A DNA stretch of 41,553 nt from JAHFRG01 sp041495205 (GTDB lineage Bacteria > Pseudomonadota > Gammaproteobacteria > Burkholderiales > JAHFRG01). Shown here piece by piece: positions 32,855-40,900 of this stretch. Numbering within the stretch: position 1 is the first letter of the stretch; each line of letters begins with the position of its first letter. The translations under genes and the position numbers were made by a program. A model generated the notes under the pieces. That model was not told where the DNA came from and did no database searches. It saw only the letters and a list, made by a program, of their open reading frames with translations. The stretch covers positions 1 to 41,553 of the forward strand of contig JBGQCF010000016.1 in assembly GCA_041495205.1 (NCBI GenBank), given 5' to 3'.

Positions 32855-33997
32855 TTAAAACTTGAACAGTGCTTCCAAGGCGATGGACGTCTGCGTTTTA
32901 CCCGCAGTCACACCGTTGGGGTCCACGAACGAAGACGCATTAGACCGATCCACCCGCACTTCGCCGCGCAGCTCGACGTTCTTGTTCGGAAGATAGGCAT
33001 GGGTGTAAGTCACCTCTTTCCATTTTTGCACTACGCCTGTGCGGTAGCCGTCCTTGTCGTCGAAATACTCAAGCCGCAGCGAGCCGCGCCATTTATCGCT
33101 GAATTGGTACACACCATAACCTGCCACGCCCAGCCATCTGGCCGTGTTGTTGCCGGTGACATCAGCCGTGGAGGCGTTCTGTTGCATGGCCCAGTCGGGA
33201 TTGAGGATGAGGGTCAGTTTATCGGTTGCGTTATATGTCGCAACTACATCCACCAGGCCGCGGTTGCCTGCGGCGCCCCCTGGAACCCCGGCCACTTGTT
33301 CCTTGCCGAAATGGCCTCCCGCGGACACGGTAAGGTTTTTGAGCGGCGCGAGCGTAGCACCCAGTTCAATAGTTTTCGAGCTGTTCATGTCCTTCAACTG
33401 GTCCCAGCCGTTATTGACTCCGAGCATCAGGCTCAACTTGTCATTGACGACATACATTGCGCGCAAGCCGGTATGGGTGAAGGGAATTGCATAACCGAAC
33501 AGAATCGAGCGCGAGAAATTGGTGTCCTGCGTGGGGTTGATGACTTCGGCGCCAGCCGACGTCACAAACTTGCCGCCAATCACGGTCAACGGCCCCTTAG
33601 CGTATTGCACAAAGGCTTGCGTGGGATCGAAGTTGGTGGTGCCGCCTGACCCAAAAGAGTGAATGAGGTCGGCATCCTCACCTGCGGTCAGATTAACCAG
33701 AGCGCCGAAGCCTTCTTTCGGCTGCTTGGCGAGCGTGAACGCCGCTTGATTTACGCTGAACGAATCGCGCCTTGCGTCGAATACGCGGTTGTTCACACCG
33801 CTGGTGAACGTGCCGTTGCTGGAAAGATGCGAGTACGACGTGTCAAGGTAGCCATTGAGCGTAAGCCCCCATGCTTCCAAAACGTCATCGAGCGCGGGAA
33901 TCGGAATTTTGGGTTTTGCCGGAGCATCCTCCGCCAAAGCCAAAGCCGGCATACTCAATAAACTCGCTGCGATCAGAGCTTGGGTGAGTTTTTTCAT
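32855..33997 (-). CDS. Outer-membrane beta-barrel porin of the glnK-amtB operon
   Basis: A 380-residue exported protein. The signal peptide (1-22, ending ALALA) precedes a barrel with repeated amphipathic strands (GLTLNGYLDTSYSHLSSNG; ALVNLTAGEDADLIHSFG) and ends in ALEALFKF, the C-terminal aromatic expected of BAM substrates. It fits the OmpL-like beta-barrel porin-2 group. First gene of porin-glnK-amtB and directly behind a sigma-54 promoter, so a role in uptake of nitrogen compounds is likely but unproven. Confidence 0.83.
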   Translation of the reverse strand: MKKLTQALIAASLLSMPALALAEDAPAKPKIPIPALDDVLEAWGLTLNGYLDTSYSHLSSNGTFTSGVNNRVFDARRDSFSVNQAAFTLAKQPKEGFGALVNLTAGEDADLIHSFGSGGTTNFDPTQAFVQYAKGPLTVIGGKFVTSAGAEVINPTQDTNFSRSILFGYAIPFTHTGLRAMYVVNDKLSLMLGVNNGWDQLKDMNSSKTIELGATLAPLKNLTVSAGGHFGKEQVAGVPGGAAGNRGLVDVVATYNATDKLTLILNPDWAMQQNASTADVTGNNTARWLGVAGYGVYQFSDKWRGSLRLEYFDDKDGYRTGVVQKWKEVTYTHAYLPNKNVELRGEVRVDRSNASSFVDPNGVTAGKTQTSIALEALFKF

Positions 33998-34043
33998 TTT
34001 GTTTCCTTTTTTGAATGGGAATGCAAAATTGCAGACTCCTCAT

Positions 34044-34059
34044 AGCACACCGTGTGCCA
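34044..34059 (-). promoter_or_regulatory. Sigma-54 (RpoN) promoter for porin-glnK-amtB
   Basis: Minus strand TGGCACACGGTGTGCT matches the -24/-12 consensus TGGCAC-N5-TTGC with the invariant GG and GC at the correct spacing and one mismatch near -12. It lies 46-62 bp before the porin start. Nitrogen control through NtrC is expected. No clear pair of NtrC sites was identified in 34060-34216. Confidence 0.8.
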
Positions 34060-34216
34060 GATTTGATTGTCATGCGAATCAGGTGGTTACGTGCTTCGGA
34101 TAAATTTCCCGAAAAAACCGTGCACTACTTTAAAGCCGATTGAGAGAGCCGCGCACAGATACGGTGCGCACGAGGCGGCAAATTTGCTACACTCTTTGAA
34201 AACGCGAAGGAGAAAA

Positions 34217-34474
34217 ATGCTGAATCCGAAAATGCTGGATGAGATGGGCAAAAAGATGGGCGAAATCCTTGCGCAGAGCCCGGCGAAGGATATCGAAAAA
34301 AATGCGCGCGCTTTGCTGGCCTCGCTGTTCTCCCGCCTCGACCTGATTACCCGCGAAGAGTTTGATGTGCAGCAGGAAGTCTTGAAGCGCGCCCGCGACA
34401 AGCTCGCCGAAATGGAAAAGCGCGTGGCCGAGCTGGAAGCGGGCTTGTTGCGGAAAAACAATAGACAGGATTAA
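34217..34474 (+). CDS. ubiK: Ubiquinone biosynthesis accessory factor UbiK
   Basis: An 85-residue protein of the BMFP/UbiK (YqiC) family. It is mostly helical with a C-terminal coiled coil (EFDVQQEVLKRARDKLAEMEKRVAELEAGLL). UbiK helps the Ubi complex and has membrane-fusogenic trimer properties in vitro. GAAGGAG at 34206-34212 fixes the ATG at 34217 (MLNPKMLDEMGKKMGEIL); the longer open frame is not coding. The last codons and the stop lie inside the repeat at 34466-34535. comM follows, a common neighbour. Confidence 0.88.
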   Translation: MLNPKMLDEMGKKMGEILAQSPAKDIEKNARALLASLFSRLDLITREEFDVQQEVLKRARDKLAEMEKRVAELEAGLLRKNNRQD

Positions 34475-34535
34475 CAAGATTTTTCAGGATTCACAGGATT
34501 TTGTTAATCTGGTGAAATCCTGTTAATCCTGTCCA
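34466..34535. repeat. Dispersed-type inverted repeat (GACAGGATTAACA) between ubiK and comM
   Basis: GACAGGATTAACA (34466-34478) is inverted at 34523-34535 as TGTTAATCCTGTC, with further imperfect pairing inside and internal CAGGATT repeats. I recall very similar (A)CAGGAT-TAACAGGAT sequences scattered in many unrelated bacterial genomes. The left arm encodes the last residues of UbiK (RQD) and its TAA stop. It ends 8 bp before the comM ATG. Confidence 0.75.
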
Positions 34536-34543
34536 TTTAATTC

Positions 34544-36046
34544 ATGAGCCTTGCCGTCCTCTACAGTCGCGCCCTTTCCGGCATGGAAGCGCCGCAAGTA
34601 ACGGTGGAAGTGCATTTGGGTTCCGGTCTTCCCAGTTTTACCATCGTTGGACTCCCCGAAGCCGAAGTGAAGGAAAGCAAGGACCGCGTGCGCGCTGCCC
34701 TGTTGAATTGCCGCTTCGAGTTTCCAGCAAGGCGCATTACGGTAAATCTGGCGCCGGCGGATCTTCCCAAGGAGAGCGGGCGTTTCGATTTGCCGATTGC
34801 CTTGGGAATACTTGCCGCATCCCATCAAATTCCATCCGGCAAGTTCGCGGATTATGAACTCGCCGGGGAACTGGCGTTGACCGGCGAGTTGCGCCCGATA
34901 CGCGGCGCATTGGCGATGACTTATTCCGCCTGCCGCTCCGGCCGTGCTTTCATCCTGCCGCTGGAGAACGCTGCCGAAGCTTCGCTGGTAGAAGAAGCTG
35001 AAGTCTATCCAGCGACTTCGCTCCTGCAGGTATGCGCGCATTTCGACGGGCACGAGCCGCTCAAGCGCCATGTGGAAAAACCGCAGGCTGCCGCACCGCG
35101 CTATGACGATATGCATGAAGTAAAAGGTCAGGCGCACGCCAAGCGCGCGCTGGAAATCGCCGCAGCCGGAAGTCACAGCGTGCTGATGGTGGGGCCGCCC
35201 GGCACGGGAAAAAGCATGCTGGCTGCGCGTTTTCCGGGTATTTTGCCGGAAATGACCGAAGAGCAGGCGCTCGAATCGGCGACGATCCAATCGCTCGCGA
35301 GCGGCGGTTTTAAAATTGAGCATTGGAAAAAACGGCCCTACCGCGCCCCGCATCACACCGCTTCAGCTGTTGCGCTGGTGGGCGGCGGCGGCAATCCGCG
35401 TCCCGGCGAGATTTCGCTGGCACTGCATGGCGTGCTGTTTCTTGATGAACTGCCCGAGTTCGATAGAAAGGTATTGGAAGTGCTGCGCGAGCCGCTGGAA
35501 TCGGGGCGCATCACCATCTCGCGCGCCGCGCGCCAGGCGGATTTCCCGGCGCAGTTCCAGTTGATTGCGGCGATGAATCCCTGCCCGTGCGGGTATCTTG
35601 GGCATTTCAGCGGCAAGTGCAGATGCACGCCTGATCAAGTGGCGCGTTACCGCAGCAAGATTTCCGGGCCGCTGCTCGATCGCATAGACATTCAAATCGA
35701 AGTCCCCGCGGTGCCTGAAGAAGAACTGACCCGGCATGCGAGCGGCGAACCTTCCGGCGCCATCAAGGCGCGCGTCGAAGCGGCGTATCAGCAGCAGCTG
35801 GCGCGCCAGGGCCGGCCTAATGCGCAGCTTACCACCACAGAGATTGACCGCATTTGTATACCCGACACGAAGGGCCTGGAATTGCTGAAACAGGCAATCA
35901 GCCGCCTGAGCCTCTCAGCGCGCGCGTATCACCGGATTTTAAAAGTCGCACGCAGCATTGCCGACCTTGCCGGCGAAACAGCAATCCGCGTGGAGCATAT
36001 TGCCGAAGCGGTGCAGTATCGAAGGTTTTTCGACCGGGTAACTTAG
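34544..36046 (+). CDS. comM: YifB/ComM family Mg-chelatase-like AAA ATPase
   Basis: A 500-residue protein. An N-terminal Lon-like S5 domain (SLAVLYSRALSGMEAPQVTVEVHLGSGLPSFTIVGLPEAEVKESKDRVRAAL) precedes the AAA core with Walker A GPPGTGKS (217-224) and Walker B LFLDELPEF, then a cysteine cluster (CPCGYLGHFSGKCRC) and a C-terminal helical domain. ComM is a hexameric branch-migration helicase that extends integration of transforming DNA. Intact length. Natural competence cannot be judged from this gene alone because it is widely conserved. Confidence 0.94.
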   Translation: MSLAVLYSRALSGMEAPQVTVEVHLGSGLPSFTIVGLPEAEVKESKDRVRAALLNCRFEFPARRITVNLAPADLPKESGRFDLPIALGILAASHQIPSGKFADYELAGELALTGELRPIRGALAMTYSACRSGRAFILPLENAAEASLVEEAEVYPATSLLQVCAHFDGHEPLKRHVEKPQAAAPRYDDMHEVKGQAHAKRALEIAAAGSHSVLMVGPPGTGKSMLAARFPGILPEMTEEQALESATIQSLASGGFKIEHWKKRPYRAPHHTASAVALVGGGGNPRPGEISLALHGVLFLDELPEFDRKVLEVLREPLESGRITISRAARQADFPAQFQLIAAMNPCPCGYLGHFSGKCRCTPDQVARYRSKISGPLLDRIDIQIEVPAVPEEELTRHASGEPSGAIKARVEAAYQQQLARQGRPNAQLTTTEIDRICIPDTKGLELLKQAISRLSLSARAYHRILKVARSIADLAGETAIRVEHIAEAVQYRRFFDRVT

Positions 36047-36093
36047 CCGGCCGCATTTGACTGAGGGTCGAATATGTTTCAAAGTTGCGCTCA

Positions 36094-36735
36094 ATGCGAA
36101 TAGCGAAGTTAAAAACGTTGGCGTTGGCTTGGCTTGCCGCCTCGCTTGCTTGGTCTTGCGCGGCGGTGAAGCCACTGGACAAAGACAGGCAAGAGCTCAA
36201 TGCGGCAGAGGTGTGCTGTATGGGCTATGAGCAATTTAATTTCGTGCCGCTCAATGTCGGAGATTCAAAAAGCCTGACAATTAATCGCTCAAGCCCGGCC
36301 TTCCTGTTTGAAACCGGCAAGAGCTATTTCCAGGCGTTCCGGCTGCCTGTCGCGAACAAGCCCTATGCAGTCATTATCCAAAGTTATGTCATCGAGAACA
36401 GAATTCGTTTTGGAACGTCGTATGTTTTCAGCCCGGTGGTGGTATTCCTTGACGCAGGCTACCGCGTGATCCGCAGGCTGGATAAAAGCCTAAAGGCGGC
36501 GATCGACGCCGGCGACAGCTTGGGAACAGCCAATTTGGAGTTGCAAATACGCATCGATCCCCGATCCACGGAAGAGAGATTCATGGTCATTCATACCACC
36601 GCCGTGCTGCTTGATAAACCGACGATCTTGGGAGTGTACAAATATGCACGAGGGGGGACGATTGAAGACCATTACCCCGTGCCGAACGCGCCAGTCGGCG
36701 AGCTCAAGGTGAGCCTGACGTCTGCGATATATTAA
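36094..36735 (+). CDS. MalM-like periplasmic lipoprotein
   Basis: A 213-residue protein resembling the MalM (maltose operon periplasmic protein) family: CCMGYEQFNFVPLNVGDSKSLTI, then SPAFLFETGKSYFQAFRLP and VFSPVVVFLDAGYRVIRRL. The N-terminal hydrophobic stretch ends LAWSC, a weak lipobox. The ATG at 36094 is preferred to a TTG at 36085. No maltose genes are nearby, so the name reflects the fold only and its role here is unknown. The next gene starts directly after its stop. Confidence 0.75.
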   Translation: MRIAKLKTLALAWLAASLAWSCAAVKPLDKDRQELNAAEVCCMGYEQFNFVPLNVGDSKSLTINRSSPAFLFETGKSYFQAFRLPVANKPYAVIIQSYVIENRIRFGTSYVFSPVVVFLDAGYRVIRRLDKSLKAAIDAGDSLGTANLELQIRIDPRSTEERFMVIHTTAVLLDKPTILGVYKYARGGTIEDHYPVPNAPVGELKVSLTSAIY

Positions 36736-37785
36736 ATGGCCATAAACGCCGCCGCCGCAATAGAAAACTGGCGCGAGGAAAAACGCTCTGCTTATCTTTA
36801 CCGCATGGTGGCCGCGGCCGAAGCGGGGAGTTCCCGCCAGGCGCTTTTTCTGGAACTTGCGGACGCAGCCGAAAACCAAGCGTTGATTTGGGCGCAAAAA
36901 ATCCGTGACGGCGGCGGTAGCGTCCCGCAAGACTACGCGCCCGATCTGCGTGCGCGGGTGGTGGCTTTTCTCCTGAAGTTTTTAGGTCCGCGCCGCATGC
37001 GCCCGGCGCTTGCGGCGATGAAAGTGCGCGGCATGTCGCTTTACAGCAAAGATGAGCCCGGCCATGCGATGCCGCTGAGCCTAGAAGAAGTCGGCCGCCG
37101 CCATCGCGGAGTGGGAAGCGGCGGAAACCTGCGCGCCGCGGTGTTCGGCGTAAATGACGGCCTGGTGTCGAACGCCAGCCTGATTTTGGGAGTGGCGGGT
37201 GCGACCGCAGATAATGCCGTGGTCCTGCTTTCAGGTGCTGCGGGGCTGCTTGCCGGAGCGTTTTCCATGGCGGCGGGGGAATATGTTTCGGTACGCTCGC
37301 AGCGCGAAATGTATGAGTACCAAATCGGGCTTGAGCGCGAAGAGCTCGAGCAATATCCTGAGGAGGAAGCGGCGGAACTGGCGCTGATTTACGAGGCGCG
37401 CGGCTTGCCGAAAAGCGAAGCGCAGCGCCTCGCGGAAGGCGTTTTGACCGATCCGAAGAAAGCGCTGGATACGCTGGCACGCGAAGAACTGGGGCTCAAT
37501 CCGGAAGAGCTCGGCTCGCCTCGCGGCGCTGCGCTGTCTTCTTTCTTTTCTTTTGCTTTCGGCAGCGCCATCCCGCTTTTGCCTTTTCTGTTTGCCGCCG
37601 GCGATAAGAGTCTTTTCCTTTCCATAGCGCTCAGCGCGATCTCGCTCTTCATCGTCGGCGCGATATTGAGCCTGTTCACCGGCCGCCGTGCGCTCTTCAG
37701 CGGTTTGCGCATGCTGGTCATTGGCGCCGCAGCCGGAGGCGCAACCTACCTGATCGGCAAACTGCTGGGCGTCAGTCTTGCCTGA
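36736..37785 (+). CDS. VIT1/CCC1-family transporter with N-terminal ferritin-like domain
   Basis: A 349-residue protein. An N-terminal helical domain (about 1-95) resembles the rubrerythrin-like domain of VIT-fusion (MbfA-like) proteins. It is followed by a VIT1 membrane domain: AAVFGVNDGLVSNASLILGVAGA, GAFSMAAGEYVSVRSQREMYE, a cytoplasmic charged insert, and three C-terminal helices. VIT1 proteins export Fe(II) or Mn(II) from the cytoplasm. In the ferritin-like part the second helix reads ELADAAENQALIW, where a glutamate followed by histidine would be expected, so the di-iron site may be degenerate. It abuts the MalM-like gene. Confidence 0.82.
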   Translation: MAINAAAAIENWREEKRSAYLYRMVAAAEAGSSRQALFLELADAAENQALIWAQKIRDGGGSVPQDYAPDLRARVVAFLLKFLGPRRMRPALAAMKVRGMSLYSKDEPGHAMPLSLEEVGRRHRGVGSGGNLRAAVFGVNDGLVSNASLILGVAGATADNAVVLLSGAAGLLAGAFSMAAGEYVSVRSQREMYEYQIGLEREELEQYPEEEAAELALIYEARGLPKSEAQRLAEGVLTDPKKALDTLAREELGLNPEELGSPRGAALSSFFSFAFGSAIPLLPFLFAAGDKSLFLSIALSAISLFIVGAILSLFTGRRALFSGLRMLVIGAAAGGATYLIGKLLGVSLA

Positions 37786-37798
37786 AACTTGATGAAAG

Positions 37799-37827
37799 TT
37801 GACAAGGCGGAGACTACAAGGTAATTT
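37799..37827 (+). promoter_or_regulatory. Sigma-70 promoter of metH leader
   Basis: -35 TTGACA (37799-37804), 17-bp spacer, -10 TAATTT (37822-37827). The start point would fall just before the P1 stem of the SAM-II aptamer, exactly as in the metX leader. Confidence 0.72.
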
Positions 37828-37837
37828 GTCGCCCCAA

Positions 37838-37910
37838 TGCGCCGATTTGATTTCAGCTTGCGGGCGCAGGAACCTCTCCAGAGGGGTTCCAAAAAATACT
37901 GCTAAAGCGA
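37838..37910 (+). promoter_or_regulatory. SAM-II riboswitch upstream of metH, with an extra hairpin
   Basis: P1 is TGCGCC (37838-37843) with GGCGCA (37863-37868). L1 begins with GATTT (37844-37848) and includes AGCTTGCG. An extra 22-nt hairpin (37869-37890) separates P1 from the A-rich L3 (AAAAAATACT), followed by GCTAAAGC (37901-37908), which can pair with GCTT to form the pseudoknot. Apart from the hairpin it matches the metX SAM-II element. Confidence 0.85.
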
Positions 37911-37915
37911 GACAC

Positions 37916-37953
37916 AACCCGTCCGCGTTAAGCAGCACGGGTTTTTTGTTTTT
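37916..37953 (+). terminator. Intrinsic terminator / attenuator of metH leader
   Basis: AACCCGT (37916-37922) pairs with ACGGGTT (37937-37943) across a 14-nt loop, followed by a T-rich tract to 37953. It lies between the SAM-II aptamer and metH. Aptamer bases GCGGG (37860-37864) can pair with the terminator 5' arm CCCGT, which would act as an antiterminator when SAM is absent. Confidence 0.8.
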
Positions 37954-37971
37954 ATTGCGGTGATTTTTATC

Positions 37972-40900
37972 ATGCAGACGCGCGCTTCACTACTCGAACA
38001 ATTGCTCAAGCGACGCATCCTGATTCTGGATGGCGCCATGGGCACGATGATCCAGAGCCACAAGCTCGGAGAAAGCGATTATCGGGGGAGCCGCTTTGCC
38101 GATTTTCCGCACGACCTCAAAGGCAACAACGATTTGCTCACGCTCACCCAGCCGCGGATTATCCGCGATATTCATTCCGCGTACCTGCAAGCCGGGGCGG
38201 ACATCATCGAGACCAACACCTTCAACTCCAATGCGCCGTCGCAGGCGGATTACCACCTGGAGTATCTGGTTTACGAGTTGAATTTGAGCGCAGCCAAACT
38301 CGCGCGCGACGTGGCGGATGAATTCACCGCCAAAACACCGGACCAGCCGCGCTTTGTCGCGGGCGCTTTGGGACCCACCAACAAGACCGCCTCGATTTCG
38401 CCGGATGTCAACGACCCGGGTTTCCGCAACATCACGTTTGACGCTCTGGTCGCGGCTTATAGCGAAGCCGTGCGCGGCCTGCTCGACGGCGGTGTGGACA
38501 TTCTCTTGCTTGAAACCATTTTCGACACCCTCAATGCCAAAGCGGCGATTTTCGCAGTCGAGACTGTTTTCGAAGAGCTGGAAGCCGCCGAAGCAGGCAA
38601 CAAAGTCATCGGCCAGCAGGCGGGTCGGCGCCGCGTGCCGGTGATGATTTCAGGCACCATCACCGACCAATCCGGGCGCATGCTCACGGGGCAAACCACC
38701 GAAGCCTTCTGGAACTCGGTGCGCCACGCGCAGCCGCTTTCCATCGGGCTTAACTGCGCTCTCGGCGCAAAACTGATGCGCCCGTATATCGAAGAATTGT
38801 CGAATATTGCCGACACATATGTCTGCGCCTATCCCAATGCCGGTCTTCCCGATCCGCTTTCTCCTACGGGCTTTCCGGAAGGACCGGAAGATACCGCCGG
38901 CTTCCTGCGGGAATTCGCGCAAAGCGGCTTTATCAACATCGTCGGCGGCTGCTGCGGCACCACTCCCGCGCATATCAAAGCGATTCATGACGCGGTGCAG
39001 GGCATTCCACCGCGCGTGGTGCCGAAAATAGAGAAAAAACTGCGCCTGTCAGGACTGGAACCGCTCAACATCGGCGATGATTCGCTGTTCGTCAACATCG
39101 GCGAGCGCACCAATGTCACCGGCTCCAAAGCCTTCGCGCGGCTGATTCTCAATGGCAACTATGGAGAAGCGCTGAGCGTGGCGCGGCAACAGGTGGAAAA
39201 CGGCGCGCAGATGATAGACGTCAACATGGACGAGGCGATGCTCGATTCCAAACAGGCGATGGTGAAGTTTTTGAACCTCATTGCCTCCGAGCCCGACATC
39301 TCTCGGGTGCCGGTGATGATTGACTCGTCGAAATGGGAAGTGATTGAAGCGGGCCTGAAATGCGTGCAGGGCAGGTGTGTGGTGAATTCCATCAGCATGA
39401 AAGAAGGCGAAGCGGAATTCATCAAGCACGCGCATCTCGCCCGGCGCTACGGAGCAGCGGTGGTGGTGATGGCTTTCGACGAGAAAGGCCAGGCGGATAC
39501 GCTCGCGCGCAAAATCGAAATCTGCACGCGCTCGTATCATCTGCTGTTGAAGGAAGCCGGCTTCGCCCCCGAAGACATCATTTTTGACCCCAACATTTTC
39601 GCGATTGCCACCGGGATTGAAGAGCACAGCAATTACGGCGTGGACTACCTCGAAGCAACGCGCGCCATCAAACGCGCGCTGCCGCACGCCAAGGTGAGCG
39701 GCGGCGTGTCCAACGTCTCGTTTTCCTTTCGCGGCAATGACGCGGTGCGCGAGGCGATACATACCGTGTTTCTGTATCACGCGGTCAAGGCGGGCATGAC
39801 CATGGGCATCGTCAACGCCGGACAACTTGGCGTGTATGAGGAAATTCATAAAGATCTGCTGGAGCGGGTCGAGGATATTGTGTTGAATCGTCGCCCGGAT
39901 GCGGCGGAGCGCCTGGTGCGCTTCGCCGAGACCGTGCAAGGGCAGGCGAAGACCGCCGTTGAAGATTTGTCGTGGCGCAAAGGCAGCGTCGGGGAGCGGC
40001 TCACCCACGCGCTGGTGAAAGGAATTGATGCCTTTATCATCGAGGATACCGAGGAGGCACGCGGTAAATACCAACGCCCGATCCAGGTGATAGAGGGGCC
40101 GCTGATGGACGGCATGAATGTGGTGGGCGATTTGTTCGGCTCGGGCAAGATGTTCCTCCCCCAAGTGGTGAAATCCGCGCGCGTTATGAAGCGGGCGGTG
40201 GCTCATCTCGTGCCTTATATCGAAGCGGAAAAGCGGAAATCAGGCGAAGTGCAAAAGCCCAAAGGCAAGATTGTAATTGCCACGGTCAAAGGGGATGTGC
40301 ACGACATCGGCAAGAACATCGTCGCGGTGGTGCTGCAATGTAATAACTACGAGGTGATTAATCTCGGGGTGATGGCGCCTTGCGCCAAAATCCTGCAGAC
40401 CGCGCGCGACGAGCAGGCCGATATCATCGGGCTGTCAGGATTGATTACACCTTCGCTGGAAGAAATGGCCCATGTGGCGAAGGAGATGCAGCGCGAAGGC
40501 TACACCATCCCGCTGTTGATTGGCGGGGCGACCACTTCGCGGGTGCATACCGCGGTGAAAATAGAACCCGGCTACCAGGGGGCCACCATCTGGGTGCCGG
40601 ATGCTTCGCGCGCCGTGGGCGTGTGCAGCAAGCTGCTCTCCGATGAGCATCGCGACGGCTACATTGAAGGCATCAAGCAGGAATATGAAAAGGTGCGCGT
40701 GCAGCACAGGGAAAAGAAAGGCCAGCCGCTGCACAAGCTCGTTGAGGCGAGAAAAAACGGCCTGAAAACAGAATGGAAGCATTACGTGCCGCCAAGACCC
40801 GGTTTTACCGGTTTAAAAGCGTTTAAGGATTATCCTTTGCAGGAGCTTGTGTCCTGCATAGACTGGACGCCGTTTTTCCAGACTTGGGAACTCTCGGGCC

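Noticed and set aside
37838..37910. SAH or cobalamin riboswitch upstream of metH
   Set aside because: The conserved SAH and B12-box sequences are absent, and the P1/GATTT/GCTAAAGC layout fits SAM-II and matches the metX leader.
39049..40206. A 385-codon minus-strand open frame opposite metH
   Set aside because: It is a codon-bias shadow of the metH frame, whose domains and catalytic residues are continuous across the region.
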